Origin: Dehalococcoidia bacterium
GTDB taxonomy: Bacteria; Chloroflexota; Dehalococcoidia; UBA2985
Assembly: GCA_030740415.1 (NCBI GenBank)
Contig: JASLXI010000030.1
Coordinates: forward strand, 1 to 8,026
DNA: 8,026 bases
Direction of reading: 5' to 3'
The notes below the pieces were generated by a model. It was given only the letters and a program-made list of their open reading frames with translations, had not been told where the DNA came from and did not search any database. A program made the position numbers and the translations under genes. Every line of letters begins with the position of its first letter. Position 1 is the first letter of the stretch. Below, piece by piece: positions 1-5,631 of this stretch.

Positions 1-355
1 CATTTCCGAAGGCCAAAAGCAGGACGGGCAATGCCATGTTTCCCGCATTGGGAAACCCCGTAGACAGCATGAAGGCCCCCCTCATGGCCCGGTCATGTCG
101 TAGGACCATACTTATAAGAGCGCCGGTTACTAGGATTAGCGCGGATGCCAGCAGAGTTGCTGCCACGATTCTTACGGATGCCGAGACAGGTATCTCCTGT
201 TGGAGTAGAGAGATGAATATAAGCGCCGGGGTAAGAACGTAGAGCGTAACCTGGCTCAACGGCCCAACTGGTACTTTACGCCACCGCTGAAACCCGGCAG
301 CGATGACAGCCACCAGGAAAACAGGCATAATAACGTTAAGGAAGACATCCAGCAT
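1..355 (-). CDS. AEC (auxin efflux carrier) family transporter, N-terminal part
   Basis: This is the N-terminal 118 codons of an integral membrane carrier; the rest lies beyond the left edge. The translation is strongly hydrophobic, with likely membrane segments at about residues 2-21, 34-51, 61-84 and 93-117. Two AEC-family hallmarks are visible: a proline-containing helix (YVLTPALIFISLL, 39-51) and the segment STGFPNAGNMALPVLLLAFG (98-117), matching the family pattern of a GN pair followed by a leucine-proline helix and an FG. AEC proteins are secondary carriers of organic anions such as malate or malonate; the substrate cannot be read here. The ATG at 355-353 is preceded by AAGGTGA (369-363) at 7 nt spacing, which supports this start. 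It is divergent from the M20 hydrolase gene, so it could import or export that enzyme's substrate or product (inference). Family assignment is fairly sure; function is open. Confidence 0.8.
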   Translation of the reverse strand, partial: MLDVFLNVIMPVFLVAVIAAGFQRWRKVPVGPLSQVTLYVLTPALIFISLLQQEIPVSASVRIVAATLLASALILVTGALISMVLRHDRAMRGAFMLSTGFPNAGNMALPVLLLAFGN

Positions 356-393
356 CAGAACGTCACCTTACTAAATTTCCTTCATTTGAGTCT

Positions 394-422
394 ACTGTAC
401 GGTGTGGGGCCATTTGAGGCAA
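394..422 (-). promoter_or_regulatory. Candidate sigma70-type promoter for the AEC transporter
   Basis: On the minus strand a -35-like TTGCCT (422-417, 4 of 6 consensus) is separated by exactly 17 nt from a -10-like TACAGT (399-394, 4 of 6). It lies about 40 nt upstream of the transporter start codon at 355. The boxes are only moderately good, so this is a candidate. I found no comparably good plus-strand promoter for the M20 gene in the same 96-bp gap. Confidence 0.3.
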
Positions 423-438
423 GCTATCAGTTGAAGAC

Positions 439-444
439 GGGAGG
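439..444 (+). promoter_or_regulatory. Ribosome binding site fixing the M20 start
   Basis: GGGAGG lies 7 nt upstream of the ATG at 452. This favours ATG 452 over the in-frame TTG at 386, which would add 22 residues that do not resemble the start of the family and has no comparable Shine-Dalgarno sequence. Confidence 0.7.
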
Positions 445-451
445 ACAAAAA

Positions 452-1801
452 ATGAGCGCAACACGTGAAGAGCTAAAGGCGAAGGTAAATCAGGAAATAG
501 ATCGGCGCAGCGAAAACCTCATTCAGACCGCCAAGCACATCATGAAGAACCCGGAGTCCGGGTTTAAGGAGTCTAAGACCTCACAAACGGTGCAGGGCTG
601 GTTCAAGGACTTGGGTATTGAGCATAAGAACGACCTTGCCATCACCGGTGTAAGTGGAGTCGTGAAAGGAAAAGCAGGCGACGGCCCGACGATTGCGGTC
701 ATCGGGGAGCTTGACTCGATGGTCGTTCCTGGACATTCGGAAGAGGACTCCGTGACCCACGCTGCACATGCATGCGGGCATCATATTCAGGTTGGCAACA
801 TGCTTGCGGTCGCGGCGGGCATTTTGGCCCCTGGCATTCTTGAGGGACTCAGCGGACGTGTGATATTCATGGCTGTCCCCGCCGAGGAGTACATTGAGCT
901 TGAGTTCCGTAACGAGCTTCGTAGGCAGGGCAAGATTGAGTTTCTGACTGGAAAGGGTGAATTCATCAGGCTGGGCGCCTTTGATGATGTTGACCTGGCG
1001 GTGATGACCCATTCAGGAAGCATGGACAGTGATCCCGGCGAAGTGAACAGGAATCTGATGATAGGGACAGGGAACAATGGGCTGGTCGCCAAACGCGCAG
1101 AATTCATAGGGCATGCCTCCCATGCGGGGGGAGCGCCGTGGCGCGGGGTCAACGCCCTGAACGCTGCGACCCTGGCGATTCAGGCAATCCACATGCAGCG
1201 TGAGACCTTCAAGGACGAGGACAGTATTCGAGTCCATCCCATAATCACAAAGGGGGGCTCTGCGGTCAACGCCGTTCCCGATGCAGTGCACATAGAGACC
1301 TACGTGAGGGGCAGGTCGCTCGATGCAATTCTTGAGGCAAACGCAAAGGTAGACCGTGCGCTGCGCGCCGGTGCAATGTCAGTTGGAGCACAGGTTAAGA
1401 TTCTCAATCTGGGTGAAATGCTCCCGTTAATCAACAACCCTGAGATGGCCTCCATATACAAAACAAACGCGGAAACCTTAGTCGGCGTAGGTAACGTTGG
1501 CGAAAGAGGGCATGGAGGTGGCTCGACAGATATGGGCGACGTCAGCCACATCATGCCCGCGTTGCACCCTTATGTGAGTGCGGCAACAGGCCAGGGACAC
1601 GGGGTCGACTACATTGTTCAGGACTACCCCCTTGCGGTCATCACAGCAGCCAAGGCGATGGCCAACATGGTGATCGACCTGTTGAGCGATGGTGGGAAAG
1701 ACGGCAAGGAAATCGTGAAGAACCACACGCCATTACTGACGAAACAGCAATACCTAGAGCTGACCAGAGGCCTGTACGGGGAAGAGCTTTTTGCCGGCTA
1801 G
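452..1801 (+). CDS. M20-family metallo-amidohydrolase/peptidase (AbgB/M20D-like)
   Basis: The predicted 449-aa cytoplasmic enzyme (no signal peptide) should hydrolyse an amide bond, such as an N-acyl amino acid or aminobenzoyl-glutamate-type substrate, using two metal ions. Visible motifs: GELDSM (85-90), where the family usually has an Asp-containing D-x-D/DAL motif; HACGHH (106-111), with C108 and H110 as expected M20D metal ligands; PAEE (143-146), with catalytic and metal-binding glutamates; THS (H187); the dimerisation-domain signature GHASHAGGAPWRGVNAL (220-236); GGSTDMGDVSH (356-366), closely resembling the AbgB STD-GD-S stretch; and a late ligand candidate H383 in TGQGHG. Length fits the family (about 380-480 aa). 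After PAEE the usual glycine-rich turn is replaced by a longer charged stretch (147-176) before FDDVDLAVMTH. It is convergent with the phosphotriesterase gene. Family and catalytic competence look secure; substrate is unknown. Confidence 0.92.
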   Translation: MSATREELKAKVNQEIDRRSENLIQTAKHIMKNPESGFKESKTSQTVQGWFKDLGIEHKNDLAITGVSGVVKGKAGDGPTIAVIGELDSMVVPGHSEEDSVTHAAHACGHHIQVGNMLAVAAGILAPGILEGLSGRVIFMAVPAEEYIELEFRNELRRQGKIEFLTGKGEFIRLGAFDDVDLAVMTHSGSMDSDPGEVNRNLMIGTGNNGLVAKRAEFIGHASHAGGAPWRGVNALNAATLAIQAIHMQRETFKDEDSIRVHPIITKGGSAVNAVPDAVHIETYVRGRSLDAILEANAKVDRALRAGAMSVGAQVKILNLGEMLPLINNPEMASIYKTNAETLVGVGNVGERGHGGGSTDMGDVSHIMPALHPYVSAATGQGHGVDYIVQDYPLAVITAAKAMANMVIDLLSDGGKDGKEIVKNHTPLLTKQQYLELTRGLYGEELFAG

Positions 1802-1809
1802 AATCAAGT

Positions 1810-1823
1810 CCAGCACAAGCTGG
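1810..1823. terminator. Weak hairpin in the convergent M20/phosphotriesterase gap
   Basis: CCAGC (1810-1814) and GCTGG (1819-1823) are perfectly complementary around an ACAA loop, inside the 29-bp gap between two convergent genes. The position suits a bidirectional terminator, but the stem is only 5 bp and no T-tract follows on either strand. Treat it as a weak candidate. Confidence 0.2.
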
Positions 1824-1830
1824 GAGTAGC

Positions 1831-2793
1831 TTAGTCCCCGAAAAAGCGCCGTGGAGCATCCACTGTCATGGCTCGGACGGCCTCCTCGTTTACTCCCAAC
1901 TCCATCAGCCGCGGAACCACCTTTCGGCTGACGAAGGAGTAGCCGTCAGGGTTGCTTTCTCCCCTTCTCCCCACCGTCTCCGGAAGGGCAGGGCGCCAAC
2001 CTCCGTAGTCGTGAGACAAGGTCACCTGGTTAGCAAAGCCCAGGTCCACAAGCTGCTTCACCACCTGGGTCCGCTCTTCCCAGTTCAGGCCACCCCTGGC
2101 TCCGCCCGGGAAGTGGTCCATCCCAAGGAAGCACCCTTTATTGATGATTCCAAGTAGGTAGTCCAAGTCATTGGTATCGTTGCTGTGGCCGATGCATACA
2201 CGGCTCATATCTACTCCCTCTTCCTCGAAGACGGCTATTTGGTAGTCCCCTGTCTTGGCGAGCGAGGACGTGTGTGTGGTAATTGGCACGCCGGTATGGT
2301 TGCAGGCGCGGGCTGCTGCCCGCAGTACCAGCTCGTTTGCTGGTGCAAGTCCCTCCTCGGATATGTGCTGCACGTCGGTGGCCACCTTTATGACTCCCGC
2401 CTTGATCCCGGTTCCCTCGATGCCTACCTCGATTTCTCTAGTGAATACCCTGGCGAGTTGGTCTGGGGTAGCTCCGTTGGCGATGGCGCGGGGAATATCC
2501 AGCCAGAGACCCGTGGCAGCGACTATGTGGAGCTCTGTCCGCTCGGCCACATCTTTTAGGAGCCGCATGTCCCGCCCCAAGTCCAGGGTGGTCACGTTCA
2601 CAATGGTGCCAACCCCCTCGGCGGCGGCCTCGTTGAGAGCAGCCACCCCCCGAGCGACGTCTTCTTCGTGGTCGAATAGATCGGGAAAGGTGTATGGGAC
2701 GCCAGCTGAGCTCTCCCTAATGTGCTCGTGCATCAGTGTGAAACCCAGATCGCTCGCATCCACGGGGCCAAGAATTGTGTTTATGATAGACAT
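1831..2793 (-). CDS. Phosphotriesterase-family metal-dependent hydrolase (PTE/lactonase-like)
   Basis: This complete 320-aa protein belongs to the amidohydrolase superfamily, phosphotriesterase (PF02126) branch, with a TIM-barrel fold and binuclear metal site. The ligand set can be read in order: H22 and H24 in FTLMHEH (18-24), the carbamylated lysine K136 in GVIKVATD (133-140), H174 in ITTHTS (171-176), H203 in CIGHSNDTNDLDYL (200-213) and D262 in LSHDYGG (259-265). The N-terminal GPVDASDLGFTLMHEH is typical of phosphotriesterase-related proteins. Many members are lactonases or esterases rather than true phosphotriesterases, and the sequence alone does not decide between them. No signal peptide is seen, so it should be cytoplasmic. 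The ATG at 2793-2791 has an excellent Shine-Dalgarno AAAGGAG (2806-2800) at 6 nt. It is transcribed divergently from the ABC-F gene and ends 29 bp from the convergent M20 gene. It probably acts in the same breakdown of organic compounds (inference). Confidence 0.93.
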   Translation of the reverse strand: MSIINTILGPVDASDLGFTLMHEHIRESSAGVPYTFPDLFDHEEDVARGVAALNEAAAEGVGTIVNVTTLDLGRDMRLLKDVAERTELHIVAATGLWLDIPRAIANGATPDQLARVFTREIEVGIEGTGIKAGVIKVATDVQHISEEGLAPANELVLRAAARACNHTGVPITTHTSSLAKTGDYQIAVFEEEGVDMSRVCIGHSNDTNDLDYLLGIINKGCFLGMDHFPGGARGGLNWEERTQVVKQLVDLGFANQVTLSHDYGGWRPALPETVGRRGESNPDGYSFVSRKVVPRLMELGVNEEAVRAMTVDAPRRFFGD

Positions 2794-2864
2794 TTTGTTC
2801 TCCTTTAATGTGTAACTGCTAGCGAGTAGTCATACCCGAAGCCTGGTGGCTCTTCATACGTCAA

Positions 2865-2898
2865 CGTACTCCCGCGTTGTCTCGCGGCATGGCGTACG
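2865..2898. repeat. Imperfect inverted repeat, possible operator or mRNA hairpin
   Basis: The outer arms CGTAC (2865-2869) and GTACG (2894-2898) and the inner arms CCGCG (2872-2876) and CGCGG (2883-2887) are each perfectly complementary. A 6-nt loop TTGTCT closes the structure, with unpaired bases of 2 and 6 nt between the two stems. It lies about 72 bp upstream of the phosphotriesterase start and may be a regulator site or leader structure. Chance cannot be excluded. Confidence 0.3.
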
Positions 2899-3038
2899 GA
2901 ACGCTCAACGTAATTTGACATCCATACGGGAGAGAGTCAAGCCCTGGGCGGTCCAGCATGTCTCCCCAATTTGTAGAAATCTCAGAGTATCGAACACTCC
3001 AGTGGAGAAGGGTAACTGGAACCGACCAAAACAAGAAA

Positions 3039-3068
3039 TTGCCCGCATTTGCGCACAGTAGGTATAAT
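3039..3068 (+). promoter_or_regulatory. Sigma70-type promoter of the ABC-F gene
   Basis: TTGCCC (3039-3044, 4 of 6 matches to TTGACA) and an exact TATAAT (3063-3068) are separated by 18 nt. Transcription would start near 3075, leaving a leader of only about 15 nt before the ATG at 3090. A modest Shine-Dalgarno AGGG (3081-3084) fits within that leader. Confidence 0.65.
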
Positions 3069-3089
3069 AGCAGTCCTGGCAGGGTCAAT

Positions 3090-5087
3090 ATGCTAAGTGC
3101 GTCCAACATCAGTAAGACTTATACCAATCGGACACTCTTCAGTGGCCTCACACTCAATGTGGGTGACGGGGACCGCTTGGCACTGGTAGGCCCAAACGGT
3201 TCCGGGAAGACCACTCTTTTGGATATCTTGGCAGGCGATATCTCTTCGGACACAGGAGGCATATCCCGACAGCGCAACGTCACAATAGGCTATCTCAAAC
3301 AAGAGCCAGCACTGTTCTCAAGCAGGACCCTGGTCCAGGAGGTGTTGGATATCTCTCCAGAGGTGACCGCTCTTAAAGATAAGATCACCACCATCCAGGA
3401 GTCTCTATCTTCGGAGCCTGACCCAGATAACCGGGATGAGTTGCTGCGACAGCTTAGTCATCTTGACACGGAGATGGAGGTGACTGGCGGAGGTGACAGA
3501 GAGCACGAGGCCAAGGCGATTCTCTCAGGGCTGGGCTTTAGGCAGGGCGATTTCCTCAGACCCCTCGGTGAGTTCAGCGGTGGTTGGCTTATGCGAGCTT
3601 CTCTGGCAAGGTTGCTATTCAGAGACCCTGGCTTGTTGCTCCTGGACGAGCCGACCAATCACCTGGACCTCGATGCAAACCTGTGGTTTGAGAAGTACCT
3701 AACTTCCTTCCGTGGTGCGGTGGTGGTCACCTCTCACGACAGGGCTTTCCTGAACCAGATAGCAACCAGGGTACTTGCCATCGAGCCTGACGAGGTGATG
3801 TTGCTGAAGGGGGATTACGACAACTACCTCATCGCTCGCGAGCGCTCCCTGCAAGTCAAACAAACGACCGCGGCCAGGCAAGAGCGCGAAATCCAGAAAC
3901 AGATGCGCTTTGTGGAGCGCTTTCGCTACAAAGCACGAAAGGCCACCCAGGTACAGAGTCGTCTGAAGCAACTTGGGAAGGTGAAGCCAATCGAACTGCC
4001 AAGAGCGACTAGGAAAATTCGATATTCATTCCCTGAACCGCCGCGTAGTGGTACCGAGGTGATTCGCCTGACCAACGTCAGCAAGTTTTACGGCGATAAC
4101 GTTGTCTATCGTGGACTGAACCTGGCCCTGACACGCGGAGACCGGGTCGCCCTAGTTGGGCCCAACGGTGCTGGCAAGACCACCATGTTGAAGATTCTCG
4201 CGGATGTCCTTACCTTTGAGGAGGGTGAGAGAAGAATTGGTCACAACGTGGTGACGGCCTACTACGCACAGCATGTGTTGGACCTCCTCAACCCCGGCAA
4301 CACGCTCATCGAGGAGCTACAGCAAGCGGCGCCAGACGAGTCCGGCCAAAACCTGCGTCATACCCTCGGTGGCTTCCTGTTCAGTGGCGACGACATCCGT
4401 AAGCCCATATCCGTGTTGTCTGGCGGAGAAAAGGCCCGCGTCGCCCTGGCCAAACTGCTGCTAAAGCCGAGCAACCTGCTGATCTTGGACGAGCCAACCA
4501 ACCACTTGGACATAGCTTCCAGAGAGATCCTCGCGGATGCCCTCAATGACTATCATGGCACTATCTGTCTCATAACCCACGACCGTAGCCTGATACGCCA
4601 GATCGCCAACAAGATCATTGAGATAGATAATGGCCAACCAAAGATCTATCCCGGCGACTACGATAGTTACCTGTACACGAAGCAGAGCGAACACGCACAG
4701 GGTGGCATTGCCTTGTCTACCAACGGAAATAGAAATGACACCTCCAGGCATAGCCCCCCTGATGGCCGCCCTGCCAGGAGACGCTCTGGGAAACCGCTGA
4801 GTGCCGGAGAGGAGTTGCATCGGGTCCTCAGCAAAGAGGCGCGCACGCTGGCTATGAGGATAAGTGAGATAGATGTCAGACTGGTTGACCACGAGGCTCG
4901 CATTGCGAAGCTCGAGGCGCTGTTTTCAAGTCCAGACCAGTTTGACGACCCTGCTCAGATGGCCGCCTCCGGAGAGCAGCACCGCTCACTCAAGGAGGAA
5001 GCGCAATCGCTCTGGGAGGAATGGGAGAGGTTGTCTTTGGAGTCGGAAGGGATTGACAACCGGCTCCGAGGACTCAAAGTCGACTGA
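3090..5087 (+). CDS. ABC-F family ATPase (tandem ABC domains, Uup/EttA-type)
   Basis: This 665-aa protein has two nucleotide-binding domains and no membrane segments, so it is an ABC-F protein rather than a transporter. Domain 1: Walker [10 protein letters not shown] (34-42), signature FSGGW (162-166), Walker B LLLLDE (182-187) in the class-specific DEPTNHLD, and switch histidine H216. The inter-domain linker (about 241-306) has the characteristic [22 protein letters not shown] stretch of the P-site tRNA-interacting motif. Domain 2: Walker [10 protein letters not shown] (357-365), signature LSGGE (443-447), Walker B LLILDE (463-468) again in DEPTNHLD, and H497. A basic, proline-rich hinge leads to a C-terminal coiled coil (about 574-662), as in Uup-type members. 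ABC-F proteins bind the ribosomal E site and help stalled or drug-bound ribosomes; subtype and any resistance role cannot be told here. The reading frame stays open back to 2958, but ATG 3090 is chosen because the promoter overlaps that upstream extension and homology begins at [11 protein letters not shown]. Confidence 0.95.
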   Translation: MLSASNISKTYTNRTLFSGLTLNVGDGDRLALVGPNGSGKTTLLDILAGDISSDTGGISRQRNVTIGYLKQEPALFSSRTLVQEVLDISPEVTALKDKITTIQESLSSEPDPDNRDELLRQLSHLDTEMEVTGGGDREHEAKAILSGLGFRQGDFLRPLGEFSGGWLMRASLARLLFRDPGLLLLDEPTNHLDLDANLWFEKYLTSFRGAVVVTSHDRAFLNQIATRVLAIEPDEVMLLKGDYDNYLIARERSLQVKQTTAARQEREIQKQMRFVERFRYKARKATQVQSRLKQLGKVKPIELPRATRKIRYSFPEPPRSGTEVIRLTNVSKFYGDNVVYRGLNLALTRGDRVALVGPNGAGKTTMLKILADVLTFEEGERRIGHNVVTAYYAQHVLDLLNPGNTLIEELQQAAPDESGQNLRHTLGGFLFSGDDIRKPISVLSGGEKARVALAKLLLKPSNLLILDEPTNHLDIASREILADALNDYHGTICLITHDRSLIRQIANKIIEIDNGQPKIYPGDYDSYLYTKQSEHAQGGIALSTNGNRNDTSRHSPPDGRPARRRSGKPLSAGEELHRVLSKEARTLAMRISEIDVRLVDHEARIAKLEALFSSPDQFDDPAQMAASGEQHRSLKEEAQSLWEEWERLSLESEGIDNRLRGLKVD

Positions 5088-5164
5088 GTGCAACTCTGGC
5101 AGCGAGCGCGTCGTGGGAAATCATCTCCGTAGTGCGTGCCTGGCTTCTGAACATAGCCGAGGAG

Positions 5165-5200
5165 TGTGCCAATCGTAGACAACGTGTCTAAACGGGCACA
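5165..5200. repeat. Nested inverted repeat downstream of the ABC-F gene
   Basis: Outer arms TGTGCC (5165-5170) and GGCACA (5195-5200) form 6 perfect pairs. Inner arms TAGAC (5176-5180) and GTCTA (5186-5190) add 5 more, extendable by one A-T pair (5181-5185). The asymmetric internal loop is 5 by 4 nt (AATCG and AACG). No T-run follows, so it is not a standard intrinsic terminator. It may be a 3'-end-stabilising hairpin of the ABC-F mRNA or an operator just upstream of the promoter at 5221. Confidence 0.4.
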
Positions 5201-5220
5201 GAATACCGACGAAACACGCC

Positions 5221-5249
5221 TTGATTATCAGAAGGCTTTACCGTATGAT
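5221..5249 (+). promoter_or_regulatory. Candidate promoter of the CoA-transferase operon
   Basis: TTGATT (5221-5226, 4 of 6) and TATGAT (5244-5249, 5 of 6) are spaced by the ideal 17 nt. Transcription would begin near 5256, giving a leader of roughly 375 nt before the first CoA-transferase gene at 5632. A short ORF with a Shine-Dalgarno sequence lies in this leader. No better promoter was found nearer the gene. Confidence 0.5.
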
Positions 5250-5283
5250 GACCGCGGCTCACAAACCCGGAGTGGAGTAAGAT

Positions 5284-5433
5284 TTGCCCGAACAATCGCC
5301 AGTACCCGATGAGCCTTTCTGGTTTTCCCGCGTGGCGGCAATGCCGGCAGCGGCCGCAGTTGTTGCCGGGTGCACACCGGCTGTATTCAGCAGATGCAGG
5401 GACGGGCGGGCACTAGGGCGGTTATCGGGGTAA
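5284..5433 (+). CDS. Possible 49-aa leader or small lipoprotein-like ORF (TTG start)
   Basis: A TTG codon at 5284 is preceded by GGAG (5274-5277) at 6 nt, about 28 nt downstream of the predicted transcription start, and opens 49 codons ending at TAA 5431-5433. The peptide begins MPEQSPVPDEPFWFSRVAAM, then has an Ala/Val-rich stretch PAAAAVVAGC (21-30) that resembles a short lipobox (VAGC, C30), followed by a 19-residue arginine- and glycine-rich tail. I do not recognise it. It could be a leader peptide, a very short lipoprotein, or a chance reading frame in GC-rich DNA. The promoter, Shine-Dalgarno and start codon arrangement is the only support; there is no homology evidence. Confidence 0.25.
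   Translation: MPEQSPVPDEPFWFSRVAAMPAAAAVVAGCTPAVFSRCRDGRALGRLSG
5344..5369 (+). other. GC-rich hairpin within the leader ORF
   Basis: CCGGCA (5344-5349) and TGCCGG (5364-5369) are perfect complements around a 14-nt loop that itself contains the palindrome GCGGCCGC. It lies inside the possible 49-codon ORF. No T-tract follows. It could be an mRNA structure whose folding depends on translation of the ORF, or simply GC-rich sequence. Confidence 0.2.
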
Positions 5434-5471
5434 AGCCCGAGATCGCTGTCTCCGGAGGACCAACGTTCAGT

Positions 5472-5499
5472 GGAGGCAACCTGGCTGTGTGGAGCCTCC
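5472..5499 (+). other. Second leader hairpin upstream of the CoA-transferase genes
   Basis: GGAGGC (5472-5477) and GCCTCC (5494-5499) pair perfectly around a 16-nt loop, about 130 nt before the CoA-transferase start. The first arm contains a GGAGG that could act as a Shine-Dalgarno sequence, but no good ORF follows it. No T-run follows, so a terminator is unlikely. Confidence 0.2.
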
Positions 5500-5619
5500 C
5501 CCTGACTGGATATTGGGCTCGCGAGATCACTCAAGCGACCGGTTATTCTCTCCATTTCTGGGTGAAGAGACCCGAAGGTGTGGTATTTGTTGCGTGGGAT
5601 GTACTGCTTGGAGCCAGAT

Positions 5620-5624
5620 GGGAG
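5620..5624 (+). promoter_or_regulatory. Ribosome binding site fixing the first CoA-transferase start
   Basis: GGGAG lies 7 nt upstream of the ATG at 5632. It supports this start over the in-frame ATGs at 5578 and 5599, whose added residues are unlike the family N-terminus. Confidence 0.6.
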
Positions 5625-5631
5625 AAAAACT

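Larger units (their letters stand above)
2794..3089. other. Divergent intergenic region between the phosphotriesterase and ABC-F genes
   Basis: These 296 bp hold the upstream signals of two divergent genes. I found no convincing coding sequence on either strand. Next to the ABC-F gene is a clear promoter (3039-3068). On the minus strand a good -35-like TTGACG (2864-2859) faces a TATGAC (2834-2829), but the 24-nt spacer is too long, so the phosphotriesterase promoter is not resolved. An exact TTGACA at 2915-2920 on the plus strand has no -10 at a usable distance. An imperfect inverted repeat sits at 2865-2898. Confidence 0.6.
5088..5631. other. Long intergenic/leader region upstream of the CoA-transferase pair
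   Basis: These 544 bp separate the ABC-F gene from the CoA-transferase operon. I see a nested inverted repeat (5165-5200), a good promoter (5221-5249), a short TTG-start ORF (5284-5433) and two GC-rich stems (5344-5369 and 5472-5499). No intrinsic terminator with a T-tract was found after the ABC-F stop, and no tRNA or recognisable riboswitch. Longer reading frames crossing this region do not resemble proteins I know. Confidence 0.6.

Noticed and set aside
386..451. TTG-initiated 22-residue extension of the M20 protein
   Set aside because: No Shine-Dalgarno before TTG 386, while ATG 452 has GGGAGG at 7 nt spacing.
2255..2815. 186-codon open frame on the plus strand opposite the phosphotriesterase gene
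   Set aside because: It mirrors the codon pattern of the opposite strand and is rich in Ser/Thr/Ala/Arg. The minus-strand protein has all metal ligands and a strong ribosome binding site.
2861..2912. Direct repeat TCAACGTA at 2861-2868 and 2905-2912
   Set aside because: Only 8 bp with no third copy seen; too short to distinguish from chance.
2915..2920. Exact TTGACA -35 box on the plus strand
   Set aside because: No -10-like hexamer at 15-19 nt downstream.
2958..3089. 44-residue upstream extension of the ABC-F protein
   Set aside because: The extension would contain the TATAAT promoter box, and ABC-F similarity begins at the methionine encoded at 3090.
5177..5184. Eight-base match (AGACAACG) to the reverse complement of 2875-2882, linking the two intergenic inverted repeats
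   Set aside because: An 8-mer match between two regions of this size is expected by chance, and it does not extend.
5231..5280. Mini-ORF ATG ATG at 5245 encoding MMTAAHKPGVE
   Set aside because: Its start lies within the predicted -10 box of the promoter, so it would not be in the transcript; only 11 codons.
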